From: a virus
IMG/VR virus record: IMGVR_UViG_3300005563_000019
Location: 1 to 40,739 of that record
Direction: 5' to 3' (one strand)
Length of the DNA: 40,739 bases
Below are positions 15,289 through 20,602 of this stretch, piece after piece; the stretch's first letter is position 1, and every line of letters begins with the position of its first letter. Under the pieces are notes generated by a model. That model saw only the letters and a list, made by a program, of their open reading frames with translations, searched no databases and had not been told where the DNA came from. A program made the translations under genes and the position numbers.

Positions 15289-15455
15289 TGCACCCCAGCC
15301 GCGGCAATCCCAAACTCACCCCCGAGCAGGTGGCCGAGCTGCGGATGTTCCGGCGCTTCAGCACGCTGACCCTGAAGGAACTTGGGAAGCGCTACGGTGT
15401 CAGCCACGTGGCTATCTGGAAGATCGCGAACGGCCACACATGGAAGAACGCATGA
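15288..15455 (+). CDS. Stand-alone HTH protein resembling an HNH-endonuclease tail
   Basis: The start overlaps the methyltransferase stop as TGATG. The 55 residues contain KLTPEQVAELR, LTLKELGKRYGVSHVAIWKI and TWKN. They line up with the C-terminal DNA-binding tail of the HNH protein at 8384-8791 (KLTAAQVVEIR, YGV, WWK). It is therefore either a remnant of a homing endonuclease or a small dedicated DNA-binding protein. Confidence 0.65.
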   Translation: MHPSRGNPKLTPEQVAELRMFRRFSTLTLKELGKRYGVSHVAIWKIANGHTWKNA

Positions 15456-15607
15456 CCGGCCGCCCAGCCTTCCCTGATCCTGAGACGCAGGCCCGTCGCC
15501 AGCTGAGGGAAATGTGCCGTTTCCTATATGGCAGCTTCGAGGAGCGCTTCCGCCACAACTCGGAAGACCTGGCGAAGTGGAAGAAACTGATAACGAGGAC
15601 GAAATGA
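15452..15607 (+). CDS. Small hypothetical protein (51 aa)
   Basis: It is joined by ATGA overlaps on both sides. The product TGRPAFPDPETQARRQLREM and its following charged helix show no membrane segment or known motif. A start at 15440 would add four residues. Confidence 0.55.
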   Translation: MTGRPAFPDPETQARRQLREMCRFLYGSFEERFRHNSEDLAKWKKLITRTK

Positions 15608-15888
15608 GCGAACCGATTGGACCGGGCGATCTGGTGGAGTGCATCTCTGTCCGAGACGACAGCGTCTCCGGCTATACGGTCGGTTCTACCTATATCGTGG
15701 ATGAAGTTGGTGTTCTGAGAGGAATTCCCTGGTTAAATTGTCTGAGAATGCCTCGCCCGAGCGAATGCGAGAGTAGCTCGGCGCCCGGATGGCTTGCGGA
15801 TGCCTTCCGCCCCATCTCCCGCCGCTCCGACTTCGAGAAAGTCCTTGAGCAGCTGAAAGCTCCGCTCCCTGAGCTTCAGGATGCCTAA
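15604..15888 (+). CDS. Small beta-rich protein (94 aa)
   Basis: ATG at 15604 overlaps the upstream stop as ATGA. The first half is beta-like (GPGDLVECISVRDD, YTVGSTYIVDEVGV) and resembles an SH3-like or KOW-like barrel. The tail is helical. It is the last gene before a promoter and hairpin element. Similar short phage proteins are annotated only as hypothetical. Confidence 0.6.
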   Translation: MSEPIGPGDLVECISVRDDSVSGYTVGSTYIVDEVGVLRGIPWLNCLRMPRPSECESSSAPGWLADAFRPISRRSDFEKVLEQLKAPLPELQDA

Positions 15889-15892
15889 GCCA

Positions 15893-15921
15893 TTGACGAA
15901 AAGCCCAGCTTGACCCTCAAT
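15893..15921 (+). promoter_or_regulatory. Promoter candidate upstream of hairpin A
   Basis: TTGACG (15893-15898), 17-base spacer, CTCAAT (15916-15921). The -10 box is weak (three of six). The candidate is supported by its likeness to the element at 16716: same -35, same spacer length and a matching G-rich hairpin just downstream. Confidence 0.45.
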
Positions 15922-15929
15922 GGCAGGGC

Positions 15930-15968
15930 GGGCGGGGAGCATCCATCCTAACAAACGCTCTCCCGCCC
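15930..15968 (+). promoter_or_regulatory. Leader hairpin A
   Basis: GGGCGGGGAGC (15930-15940) pairs with GCTC and CCCGCCC (15957-15968), giving 11 base pairs with one bulged T at 15961 and a 16-base loop. No T-run follows, so it is not a standard terminator. It would lie at the very 5' end of an RNA from the promoter at 15893. Hairpin B at 16750 has the same plan, including the single bulge on the 3' arm. Confidence 0.5.
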
Positions 15969-16003
15969 TAAGCGAACAAGCCGCCTTTTCAACGGAGGAA
16001 AGC

Positions 16004-16198
16004 TTGCTGCCTGATCCCCTTATAGCTCTAAATTATCCGCATGGTAAACGCCTGGACATGGGCGATCCTATGGACGTTCACACCGCAGCTGTGGAAAGCC
16101 TCCTAGAATGCGTGGATGCTTTGGTCGACTTGATCGGCAATGACCGCACCATGCGCCTGCTGAGACAGTGTGACGATGCGCTGTGGGTGGCGAATTGA
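16004..16198 (+). CDS. Small hypothetical protein, probable TTG start
   Basis: The frame is open further upstream, but GGAGGAA at 15994-16000 lies at ideal distance before TTG 16004. Later ATGs at 16058 and 16070 lack a comparable site. The product is about 64 residues, with a helical core AAVESLLECVDALVDLIGN. This helix resembles small phage proteins of unknown role. It is the first gene after hairpin A. Confidence 0.5.
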   Translation: MLPDPLIALNYPHGKRLDMGDPMDVHTAAVESLLECVDALVDLIGNDRTMRLLRQCDDALWVAN

Positions 16199-16407
16199 GC
16201 GTCTGGCGGCGGGTTGACCGCGTCGACCCTCCTCGCGAAAAGCTGATCGGCCTGGCGTCGGGCAAATGCGGCGCGATGTTTGCTATCGGCGTCGTGCTCG
16301 ACAGTGGGCGTGTGAGCGCCCAAGGCTGGGCATCATTTCCAGCGACTCAAAGGTTGGCGTTCTGGGACTTGTGGCGCCCTTTTGAATGTCCCGATCCAGA
16401 CGAGTGA
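16183..16407 (+). CDS. Small hypothetical protein (74 aa)
   Basis: It can start at GTG 16183 or at TTG 16195, the latter overlapping the upstream stop as TTGA; neither has a strong ribosome site. The product has KLIGLASGKCGAMFAIGVVL, a small strand-rich core, and an acidic C-terminus. Not recognised. Confidence 0.5.
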   Translation: MGGELSVWRRVDRVDPPREKLIGLASGKCGAMFAIGVVLDSGRVSAQGWASFPATQRLAFWDLWRPFECPDPDE

Positions 16408-16411
16408 CCTG

Positions 16412-16735
16412 ATGAGCACCCCGCTTCGTAAGTTCGAGAAGGTCATGCTCTACCGGATGCGTGACGGCCACTTCACGCCGCGCACCATCAACCGCGCTCT
16501 GATAAATGCGACCCAGCCGCTGCATCGCTCGATCATGAATATCGAACGCACCCTCTCGAACATGGAGGGAAAAGGCTACGTGGAGCATGTCTCTCGCAAC
16601 ACATGGATTCCAACCGATCTCGGGTGGGGCTGGCTCAGCCGTCATGGTGGCGTTGAGGGGCAGGCAGGCGATCCACCCAGGGACATGCTGATGCCGGCTG
16701 CCCATCGCGGGACAATTGACGTTTCAACGGCTTAG
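16412..16735 (+). CDS. Winged-helix DNA-binding protein
   Basis: ATG at 16412 lies five bases after the upstream stop. The 107-residue product has STPLRKFEKVMLYRM, a helix pair (HRSIMNIERTLSNMEGKGYV) and a beta wing with WIPTDLGWGWL, a winged-helix plan of the kind that reads DNA. The final 25 residues contain the promoter at 16716 in their DNA. It could regulate replication genes downstream. Confidence 0.6.
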   Translation: MSTPLRKFEKVMLYRMRDGHFTPRTINRALINATQPLHRSIMNIERTLSNMEGKGYVEHVSRNTWIPTDLGWGWLSRHGGVEGQAGDPPRDMLMPAAHRGTIDVSTA

Positions 16736-16744
16736 GTAGATAAA
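16716..16744 (+). promoter_or_regulatory. Promoter candidate for the replication/packaging operon
   Basis: TTGACG (16716-16721), 17-base spacer, GATAAA (16739-16744, four of six). It lies at the end of the winged-helix gene and points at the initiator gene. The transcript would begin near 16752 at hairpin B. Confidence 0.6.
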
Positions 16745-16749
16745 AGGCG

Positions 16750-16779
16750 GGCGGGAGGTGTTGGATGCACCTACCCGCC
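16750..16779 (+). promoter_or_regulatory. Leader hairpin B
   Basis: GGCGGGAGGTG (16750-16760) pairs with CACCT and CCCGCC (16768-16779), 11 base pairs with one bulged A at 16773 and a seven-base loop. A second weak hairpin can form from AGGCC and GGCCT further on (16783-16805). No T-run follows. The 107 bases from 16745 to the initiator start hold no gene. Confidence 0.5.
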
Positions 16780-16851
16780 TTCAGGCCCTAACAGGGGGGA
16801 GGCCTTCGCCCGGATGCATAAGATACCTGCCCAGCGTGACGGTTTCAAGCC

Positions 16852-17379
16852 GTGAGCAACCAGGCGATCACGCTTGCCCTACAAACGCAGGGGGTTTCGT
16901 CCGCCGAGAAATTCCTTTTGGTGGTTATCTCGAATTACGCCAACCAGGACATGGAGGCGTGGCCCTCGCACGCCAGATTGGCGAGAGATACCTGCATGTC
17001 CCGGCGGACCATCATCCGGCTGGTGGCCAGCTTGGCGGAAAAGAAGCTGATATCCGTCCGTGGGCGGAAGTCTCGCGGGCTCCAGACGACCAGCCTCTAC
17101 ACCCTGACTTTCCGTGGTGACATGATGGCACAGCGTGGTGACATTGACGCCCTCGACGTGGTGACATCCACGACCAAACCGGGTGACACCATGGCACACG
17201 AACCTAAGAAAGAACCTATAATAGAACCTCCATACGCGCGCGAGGCTCGTGCTGCTGAGATAGCAGCCTCGCGCGCTTTAGGACCGATAGCCCTGGTGAA
17301 AATCCCGAGGCCCAAACCACCGGCGGAAACCCCCGCCCAGATGGCCAGCAGGCTCCGACAGATGGCGATGCGAGCATGA
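16852..17379 (+). CDS. Replication initiator-like protein (lambda O type layout)
   Basis: It starts at GTG 16852; no strong ribosome site is seen. The 175-residue product has an N-terminal winged helix of the phage replication-protein type (EAWPSHARLARDTCMSRRTI, then IRLVASLAEKKLISVRG), typical of HTH_36/O-type initiators. A flexible linker (about 88-125) is coded by repeated DNA that looks like an origin, as in lambda O. The C-terminus is short and helical. O-type proteins bind origin iterons and recruit the host helicase. No helicase loader is recognised, although the next gene (17393) occupies the place of lambda P. Confidence 0.7.
   Translation: MSNQAITLALQTQGVSSAEKFLLVVISNYANQDMEAWPSHARLARDTCMSRRTIIRLVASLAEKKLISVRGRKSRGLQTTSLYTLTFRGDMMAQRGDIDALDVVTSTTKPGDTMAHEPKKEPIIEPPYAREARAAEIAASRALGPIALVKIPRPKPPAETPAQMASRLRQMAMRA
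17113..17276. other. Putative replication origin: four iterons, A-rich segment and dyad
   Basis: CGTGGTGACAT occurs exactly at 17113, 17134 and 17157, with a variant CGGGTGACAC at 17180. Spacings are 21, 23 and 23 bases, about two helix turns. Copies 1 and 4 are also both followed by ATGGCACA. A purine/AT-rich stretch (17204-17228) with two AGAACCT copies comes next. Then an 11-base inverted repeat pairs 17236-17246 with 17266-17276. All lie inside the initiator gene. This order (iterons, then AT-rich segment, in the initiator's linker) is that of lambda ori. Confidence 0.65.
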
Positions 17380-17392
17380 GGAGGAGACAAGC

Positions 17393-17698
17393 ATGACCAT
17401 GCTGGAGAGACTCGCGAGGGCGATTGATCCGCTAGCCTTCTATCGCAACGACGACGGGGGTACGACGAGAACCTCCCTCGATCTTCAGCGCATCAAGTAC
17501 AACGAGCGCAGAGCGGACGCACGTGTAGCGGCTCGTGAGGTCCTCCAAGCCCTCCGCAACCCGGATGAGGGGATGCTGGAGGCGGCTGTTCCCGCAATCC
17601 TTGGCGGGGGTGTGTTCTTCAACGAGCGTCGGGTTTTTATTGAACGCTTCCAAGCAGCAATCGACCACATCCTCAATGAAGGAGCGGCGACGGAATGA
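17393..17698 (+). CDS. Hypothetical protein following the initiator (101 aa)
   Basis: A strong GAGGAGGA lies before ATG 17393. The product has a helical core (AREVLQALRNPDEGMLEAAV) and ends FQAAIDHILNEG. A similar ending, GIDHILNGG, is found in the protein at 29908-30150, so both belong to a loose phage family. Position after an O-type initiator is where a helicase loader would be, but no such signature is seen. Confidence 0.65.
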   Translation: MTMLERLARAIDPLAFYRNDDGGTTRTSLDLQRIKYNERRADARVAAREVLQALRNPDEGMLEAAVPAILGGGVFFNERRVFIERFQAAIDHILNEGAATE

Positions 17699-17946
17699 TC
17701 ACCTCCCACAACGGCTGGAGACGCGGAATGGCAACCCCTGACGAAAGCAAGTATGCACGCGCCCTTCGCCTTCAGCGGGAAAAAGCCCTTAAGGAGCGCC
17801 GCTTCAGAGATAGCCGTTTGAAAATGGCTGAGGAGCGAGAGCGAGACCCTGTCGGCTTTCTGATGCGGACAGCTAGGCTTTCGTTCGCGCAGGCGGTAGA
17901 AATGCTCGCCGATGAACAGGCGCAGAAAACCCGTGACGACGGCTAA
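17695..17946 (+). CDS. Charged helical hypothetical protein (83 aa)
   Basis: ATGA overlap with the upstream gene. The product is nearly all charged helix (ARALRLQREKALKERRFRD, LKMAEERERDPVGF), probably a coiled coil, with an end that overlaps the small terminase candidate by 35 bases. An in-frame ATG at 17728 is an alternative start. Function unknown. Confidence 0.6.
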   Translation: MITSHNGWRRGMATPDESKYARALRLQREKALKERRFRDSRLKMAEERERDPVGFLMRTARLSFAQAVEMLADEQAQKTRDDG

Positions 17947-18238
17947 AGTAGCAAAATCTAGCAACCGCGGCTCCAAGCCCGGAGAGCACCGCGGCGGTCG
18001 GCAGAAGAACACGCCTAACAAGTCTACAAAGGACGTGAAGGCGCTAGCCTCGCAGTACGGTCCCGACGCCATAGCTGAACTCGGCCGCCTCGCCACGCAG
18101 GCTGAGAGTGAAGCGGCCAAAGTCGCGGCCATCAAGGAAATCCTCGATCGCGCCTATGGGAGATCGCCAGTGACAGCTGAGCATTCACATACCTTCAAGG
18201 GCATTGTTGGGTTCAGATGGCAGCCTCCCACCGATTGA
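17912..18238 (+). CDS. Putative small terminase subunit
   Basis: It directly precedes and overlaps the large terminase gene by 22 bases. The 108-residue product has a basic N-terminus with GSKPGEHRGGRQKNTPNKST, then a helical part (ALASQYGPDAIAELGRLATQ; AAIKEILDRAYGRSPV). The GGRQKGTPNK-type opening is a hallmark of a group of phage small-terminase or DNA-binding proteins. Small terminases bind the packaging site and load the large subunit. A GTG at 17933 is an alternative start. Confidence 0.72.
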   Translation: MNRRRKPVTTAKVAKSSNRGSKPGEHRGGRQKNTPNKSTKDVKALASQYGPDAIAELGRLATQAESEAAKVAAIKEILDRAYGRSPVTAEHSHTFKGIVGFRWQPPTD

Positions 18239-19551
18239 TCGATCAATGGGTCGACAGTGACTACGCCCCTCGCAGGGCTTTCCTGCCCTTCCATAGCCGA
18301 ACACAGCGGTTTTCTGCCGGGGTAGCGCACCGCCGAGCAGGCAAGACCGTGGCGGCAATCAATGAGCTGGTGATGCGGGCGATCGAGAACGATCTTCCCA
18401 ACCCACGCTGCGCCTACGTCGCCCCGCTGTTCAACCAGGCCAAGGACGTCGCCTGGCTCTACCTCAAGCACTACGCCCGGCCGATCCTGGCCAAGCCTCC
18501 CAACGAGAGTGAGCTTTATGTCGAGCTTATCAACGGGGCCAGGATACGACTATACGGCGCTGACAATCCGGATCGGCTCCGAGGAATATATCTCGATGAT
18601 GTGGTACTGGACGAGTACGCGGACATGCATCCGGCTGTTTGGCCCGAAGTCATCCGCCCCCTGCTCGCCGATCGACGTGGCCGAGCAACTTTTATCGGTA
18701 CTCCAAAAGGCAGAAACGGCTTCTTCGACATCTACAGCCGAGCCCTAGACGATCCCGACTGGTTCACGTTCATGCTCAAGGCCAGCGAGACGAAGCTGAT
18801 CCCCGAGGACGAGCAGCGGGCCATGACCAAGGACATGACGCCCGAGCAGATCGCACAGGAGCTCGAATGCTCCTTCGAGGCGGCGATCCTGGGCGCCTAC
18901 TTCGGCAAGGAGATGGCCGAAGCCGAGCGCCAGGGCCAAATCGCCGACGTCCGCCATGACGATACGCTGCCCGTCCACACTTCATGGGATCTCGGCATAG
19001 GCGACAGCACCGCCATCTGGTTCTGGCAGATCACGCCCTCCGAAATCCACGTCATCGACCATTACGAGATGAACGGCCAGAGCGTCGAGCACTACGCCCG
19101 CGTGCTGCAATCCAAGCCCTACGTCTACGCTCACGACTGGGTTCCGCACGACGCCAAGGTCAGGGAGCTGGGCACGGGCCGCACCCGGATCGAGACCATG
19201 ATCAGCCAGGGCCTCAAGCCCCGCCTGGTGCCCGACCACAAGGTCATGGACGGCATCAACGCGCTGCGAGTGCTGTTCCCCCGCATCTGGTGGAACAAGG
19301 CCTGTGCGACCGGCCTGGAGGCGCTGCGGCAGTACCGGGCCGACTACGACGACAAGACGCGAGCCTTCAAGGACACGCCCAAGCACGACTGGACCAGCCA
19401 CACCGCCGACGCAGCCCGCTACATGGCGATGGCCTATCGCGAGCTGAAGCCTGATCCCAAGCCCGAGGAGAAGCCCGTCCTCGGCATCATGGACACCACC
19501 TGGGACCAGGCACTGAAGCGGTATGGGCCGCGGAGGGGTGGACGCGTCTAA
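18217..19551 (+). CDS. terL: Terminase large subunit
   Basis: This is the packaging motor: an ATPase that drives DNA into the procapsid plus a nuclease that cuts concatemers. Walker A is HRRAGKT (38-44), Walker B VVLDEYAD (129-136), and FIGTPKG (159-165) is the coupling motif. The nuclease domain starts at WDLGIGDS (257-264, first metal Asp), continues with YAHDWVPHDAK, and ends with HTADAARYMA (395-404, last Asp). At 444 residues it is of normal length for P22/T7-superfamily enzymes. The gene follows the small subunit and precedes a regulatory insertion before the portal. Confidence 0.97.
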   Translation: MAASHRLIDQWVDSDYAPRRAFLPFHSRTQRFSAGVAHRRAGKTVAAINELVMRAIENDLPNPRCAYVAPLFNQAKDVAWLYLKHYARPILAKPPNESELYVELINGARIRLYGADNPDRLRGIYLDDVVLDEYADMHPAVWPEVIRPLLADRRGRATFIGTPKGRNGFFDIYSRALDDPDWFTFMLKASETKLIPEDEQRAMTKDMTPEQIAQELECSFEAAILGAYFGKEMAEAERQGQIADVRHDDTLPVHTSWDLGIGDSTAIWFWQITPSEIHVIDHYEMNGQSVEHYARVLQSKPYVYAHDWVPHDAKVRELGTGRTRIETMISQGLKPRLVPDHKVMDGINALRVLFPRIWWNKACATGLEALRQYRADYDDKTRAFKDTPKHDWTSHTADAARYMAMAYRELKPDPKPEEKPVLGIMDTTWDQALKRYGPRRGGRV

Positions 19552-19554
19552 CGA

Positions 19555-19583
19555 TTGACGCCCAATCCCGTATAACGTAATAC
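19555..19583 (+). promoter_or_regulatory. Promoter for a leaderless RHH transcript
   Basis: TTGACG (19555-19560), 17-base spacer, TAATAC (19578-19583), then seven bases to the ATG at 19591. No ribosome site precedes the ATG. Box positions relative to the start codon are identical to those at 14205-14241. Confidence 0.55.
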
Positions 19584-19592
19584 GGTTCGTAT
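19569..19592. promoter_or_regulatory. Operator-like palindrome CGTAT-N6-ATACG with a third half-site
   Basis: CGTAT at 19569, ATACG at 19580 and CGTAT at 19588 cover the -10 region and the start codon. The same pentamers occur four times in the divergent region 14165-14214, suggesting a shared repressor. Confidence 0.55.
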
Positions 19593-19734
19593 GACGCGCA
19601 TCGTGAAGGCATTCAGAGTCGAGCCGGAGCTTTGGCTGTACGTGATCAATCGGGCGGCTGCTCTGAAGATCACGCCGAGCGCATGGCTGATCCGGTGCAT
19701 CAAGGATGCCAAGAAGCGCCAGGAGGGCCAATGA
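19591..19734 (+). CDS. Ribbon-helix-helix (Arc-like) regulator
   Basis: In the 47-residue product the strand IVKAFRVEPELW is followed by helix INRAAALK and helix TPSAWLIRCIKDAKKR. This is the ribbon-helix-helix plan of Arc/MetJ-type repressors, which bind short palindromes as dimers. The gene has its own promoter with a palindrome over it, so autoregulation is likely. It leads a block of small genes inserted between terminase and portal. Confidence 0.65.
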   Translation: MTRIVKAFRVEPELWLYVINRAAALKITPSAWLIRCIKDAKKRQEGQ

Positions 19735-19994
19735 GCATGATCACCGAACCCCCAGAGCATCTGATCGAAGCCGCGATCAAAGCCGCAACGGTCGTGACCA
19801 GCCAGCACAGTGGGGAAGGGGCGGCGCAGCAGTTCGCCGCCAATGCGGCCAACGGCTTTCCTGTCCACCGCCCGCCCAGCCTCGTCTCTCACTCCGAAAC
19901 GATCACCACGACCCAATACCTCAACCGGAAAATGGCGATCGACGTGGTGCGCGCTGTCCTCAAGGCTATTGCTGAACTTGGGGAGGGCCAATGA
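19731..19994 (+). CDS. Hypothetical protein (87 aa)
   Basis: ATG at 19731 overlaps the RHH stop as ATGA. The product has helices PEHLIEAAIKAATVV and AIDVVRAVLKAIAEL around a polar centre. Not recognised. It is part of the module controlled by the RHH promoter. Confidence 0.6.
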   Translation: MSMITEPPEHLIEAAIKAATVVTSQHSGEGAAQQFAANAANGFPVHRPPSLVSHSETITTTQYLNRKMAIDVVRAVLKAIAELGEGQ

Positions 19995-20155
19995 GCGAGG
20001 AATTTACCTGCGCCGTGTGCGAAGGCGTCTTCAACAAGGGTCGGAGCGAAGAGGAAGCCCTGGCCGAGAAAGACCGGCTTTGGGGCGAACTTCCGGTGGA
20101 GGAGTGCGACCTCGTTTGCGACGACTGCTTCAAGCTGATGGGGTTGGGCTCCTGA
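19991..20155 (+). CDS. Small zinc-ribbon-like protein (54 aa)
   Basis: It overlaps both neighbours (ATGA and TGATG). CAVC near the start and CDLVCDDC near the end provide four to five cysteines for one zinc site; the part between is a charged helix. This is a typical small phage metal-binding protein, of unknown target. Confidence 0.6.
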   Translation: MSEEFTCAVCEGVFNKGRSEEEALAEKDRLWGELPVEECDLVCDDCFKLMGLGS

Positions 20156-20256
20156 TGCGCCGAGGCTGGGACGGCTGCTGGGTTGTCCTGCTGGTGGTGT
20201 GTCTGGTGCTGGGAGCAGCTGGGACGGTGGTGCATATCTGGGGGCTGTTCAGATGA
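20155..20256 (+). CDS. Tiny membrane protein (33 aa)
   Basis: TGATG and ATGA overlaps on both sides. One hydrophobic segment (CWVVLLVVCLVLGAAGTVV) with basic residues at the start and a short C-terminus. Too short for family recognition; translation is inferred from the overlap chain. Confidence 0.5.
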   Translation: MRRGWDGCWVVLLVVCLVLGAAGTVVHIWGLFR

Positions 20257-20393
20257 AGCGGACATGGGCTTTCCGCGCGGGGCAACTGACCATCGTGTTT
20301 CTGCGGGCCTTCGTTCACGGGGCTGGCTGGGGCGCAGGTCTCTTGGCTGGAATAGAGGCGGTGATGCACTTTTTCCCTGCGCCTCATCACTGA
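20253..20393 (+). CDS. Tiny membrane-associated protein (46 aa)
   Basis: ATGA overlap with the previous frame. A basic N-terminus (KRTWAFRAGQ) is followed by one or two hydrophobic stretches (LTIVFLRAFVHGAGWGAGLL). With the previous gene it could form a membrane pair, for example in superinfection exclusion, but that is speculation. Confidence 0.5.
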   Translation: MKRTWAFRAGQLTIVFLRAFVHGAGWGAGLLAGIEAVMHFFPAPHH

Positions 20394-20435
20394 CAGCCGT
20401 AGCCTTGCAATCCCGATAGGATTGGGCGACATTCC

Positions 20436-20450
20436 CCCCTCGCGGAGGGG
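20436..20450 (+). promoter_or_regulatory. Hairpin covering the ribosome site before the portal module
   Basis: CCCCTC (20436-20441) pairs with GAGGGG (20445-20450) around a GCG loop. The 3' arm contains the GGAGG ribosome site for the ATG at 20453, so translation of the next gene could be held back by RNA folding. A weak promoter-like pair (TTGCAA at 20405, GACATT at 20428) lies just upstream. Confidence 0.4.
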
Positions 20451-20452
20451 TC

Positions 20453-20602
20453 ATGCCGAGCACGTCGCCTGCACAGCATCGCCTGATGGAGGCAGCGGCC
20501 CACACCAAGGGCGGCTACGGCGGCGTTCCCCAGAAGGTCGGCCTGGAGTTCGCCGCAGCCGACAAGGCCAAGAAGCTAGCCAAGGCGCTCCGGGGTGGCT
20601 AG
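20453..20602 (+). CDS. Small conserved protein preceding the portal (49 aa)
   Basis: PSTSPAQHRLMEAAAHTKGG and VGLEFAAADKAKK match a small phage family that begins SKSPAQxRLM and is usually found between terminase and portal genes. Its job is unknown. The stop overlaps the GTG start of the portal by eight bases. Confidence 0.7.
   Translation: MPSTSPAQHRLMEAAAHTKGGYGGVPQKVGLEFAAADKAKKLAKALRGG

Noticed and set aside
15930-15968. Hairpin as a rho-independent terminator of the upstream gene
   Set aside because: No T-run follows, and the matched element at 16750 also lacks one; a leader RNA role fits the promoter just upstream better.
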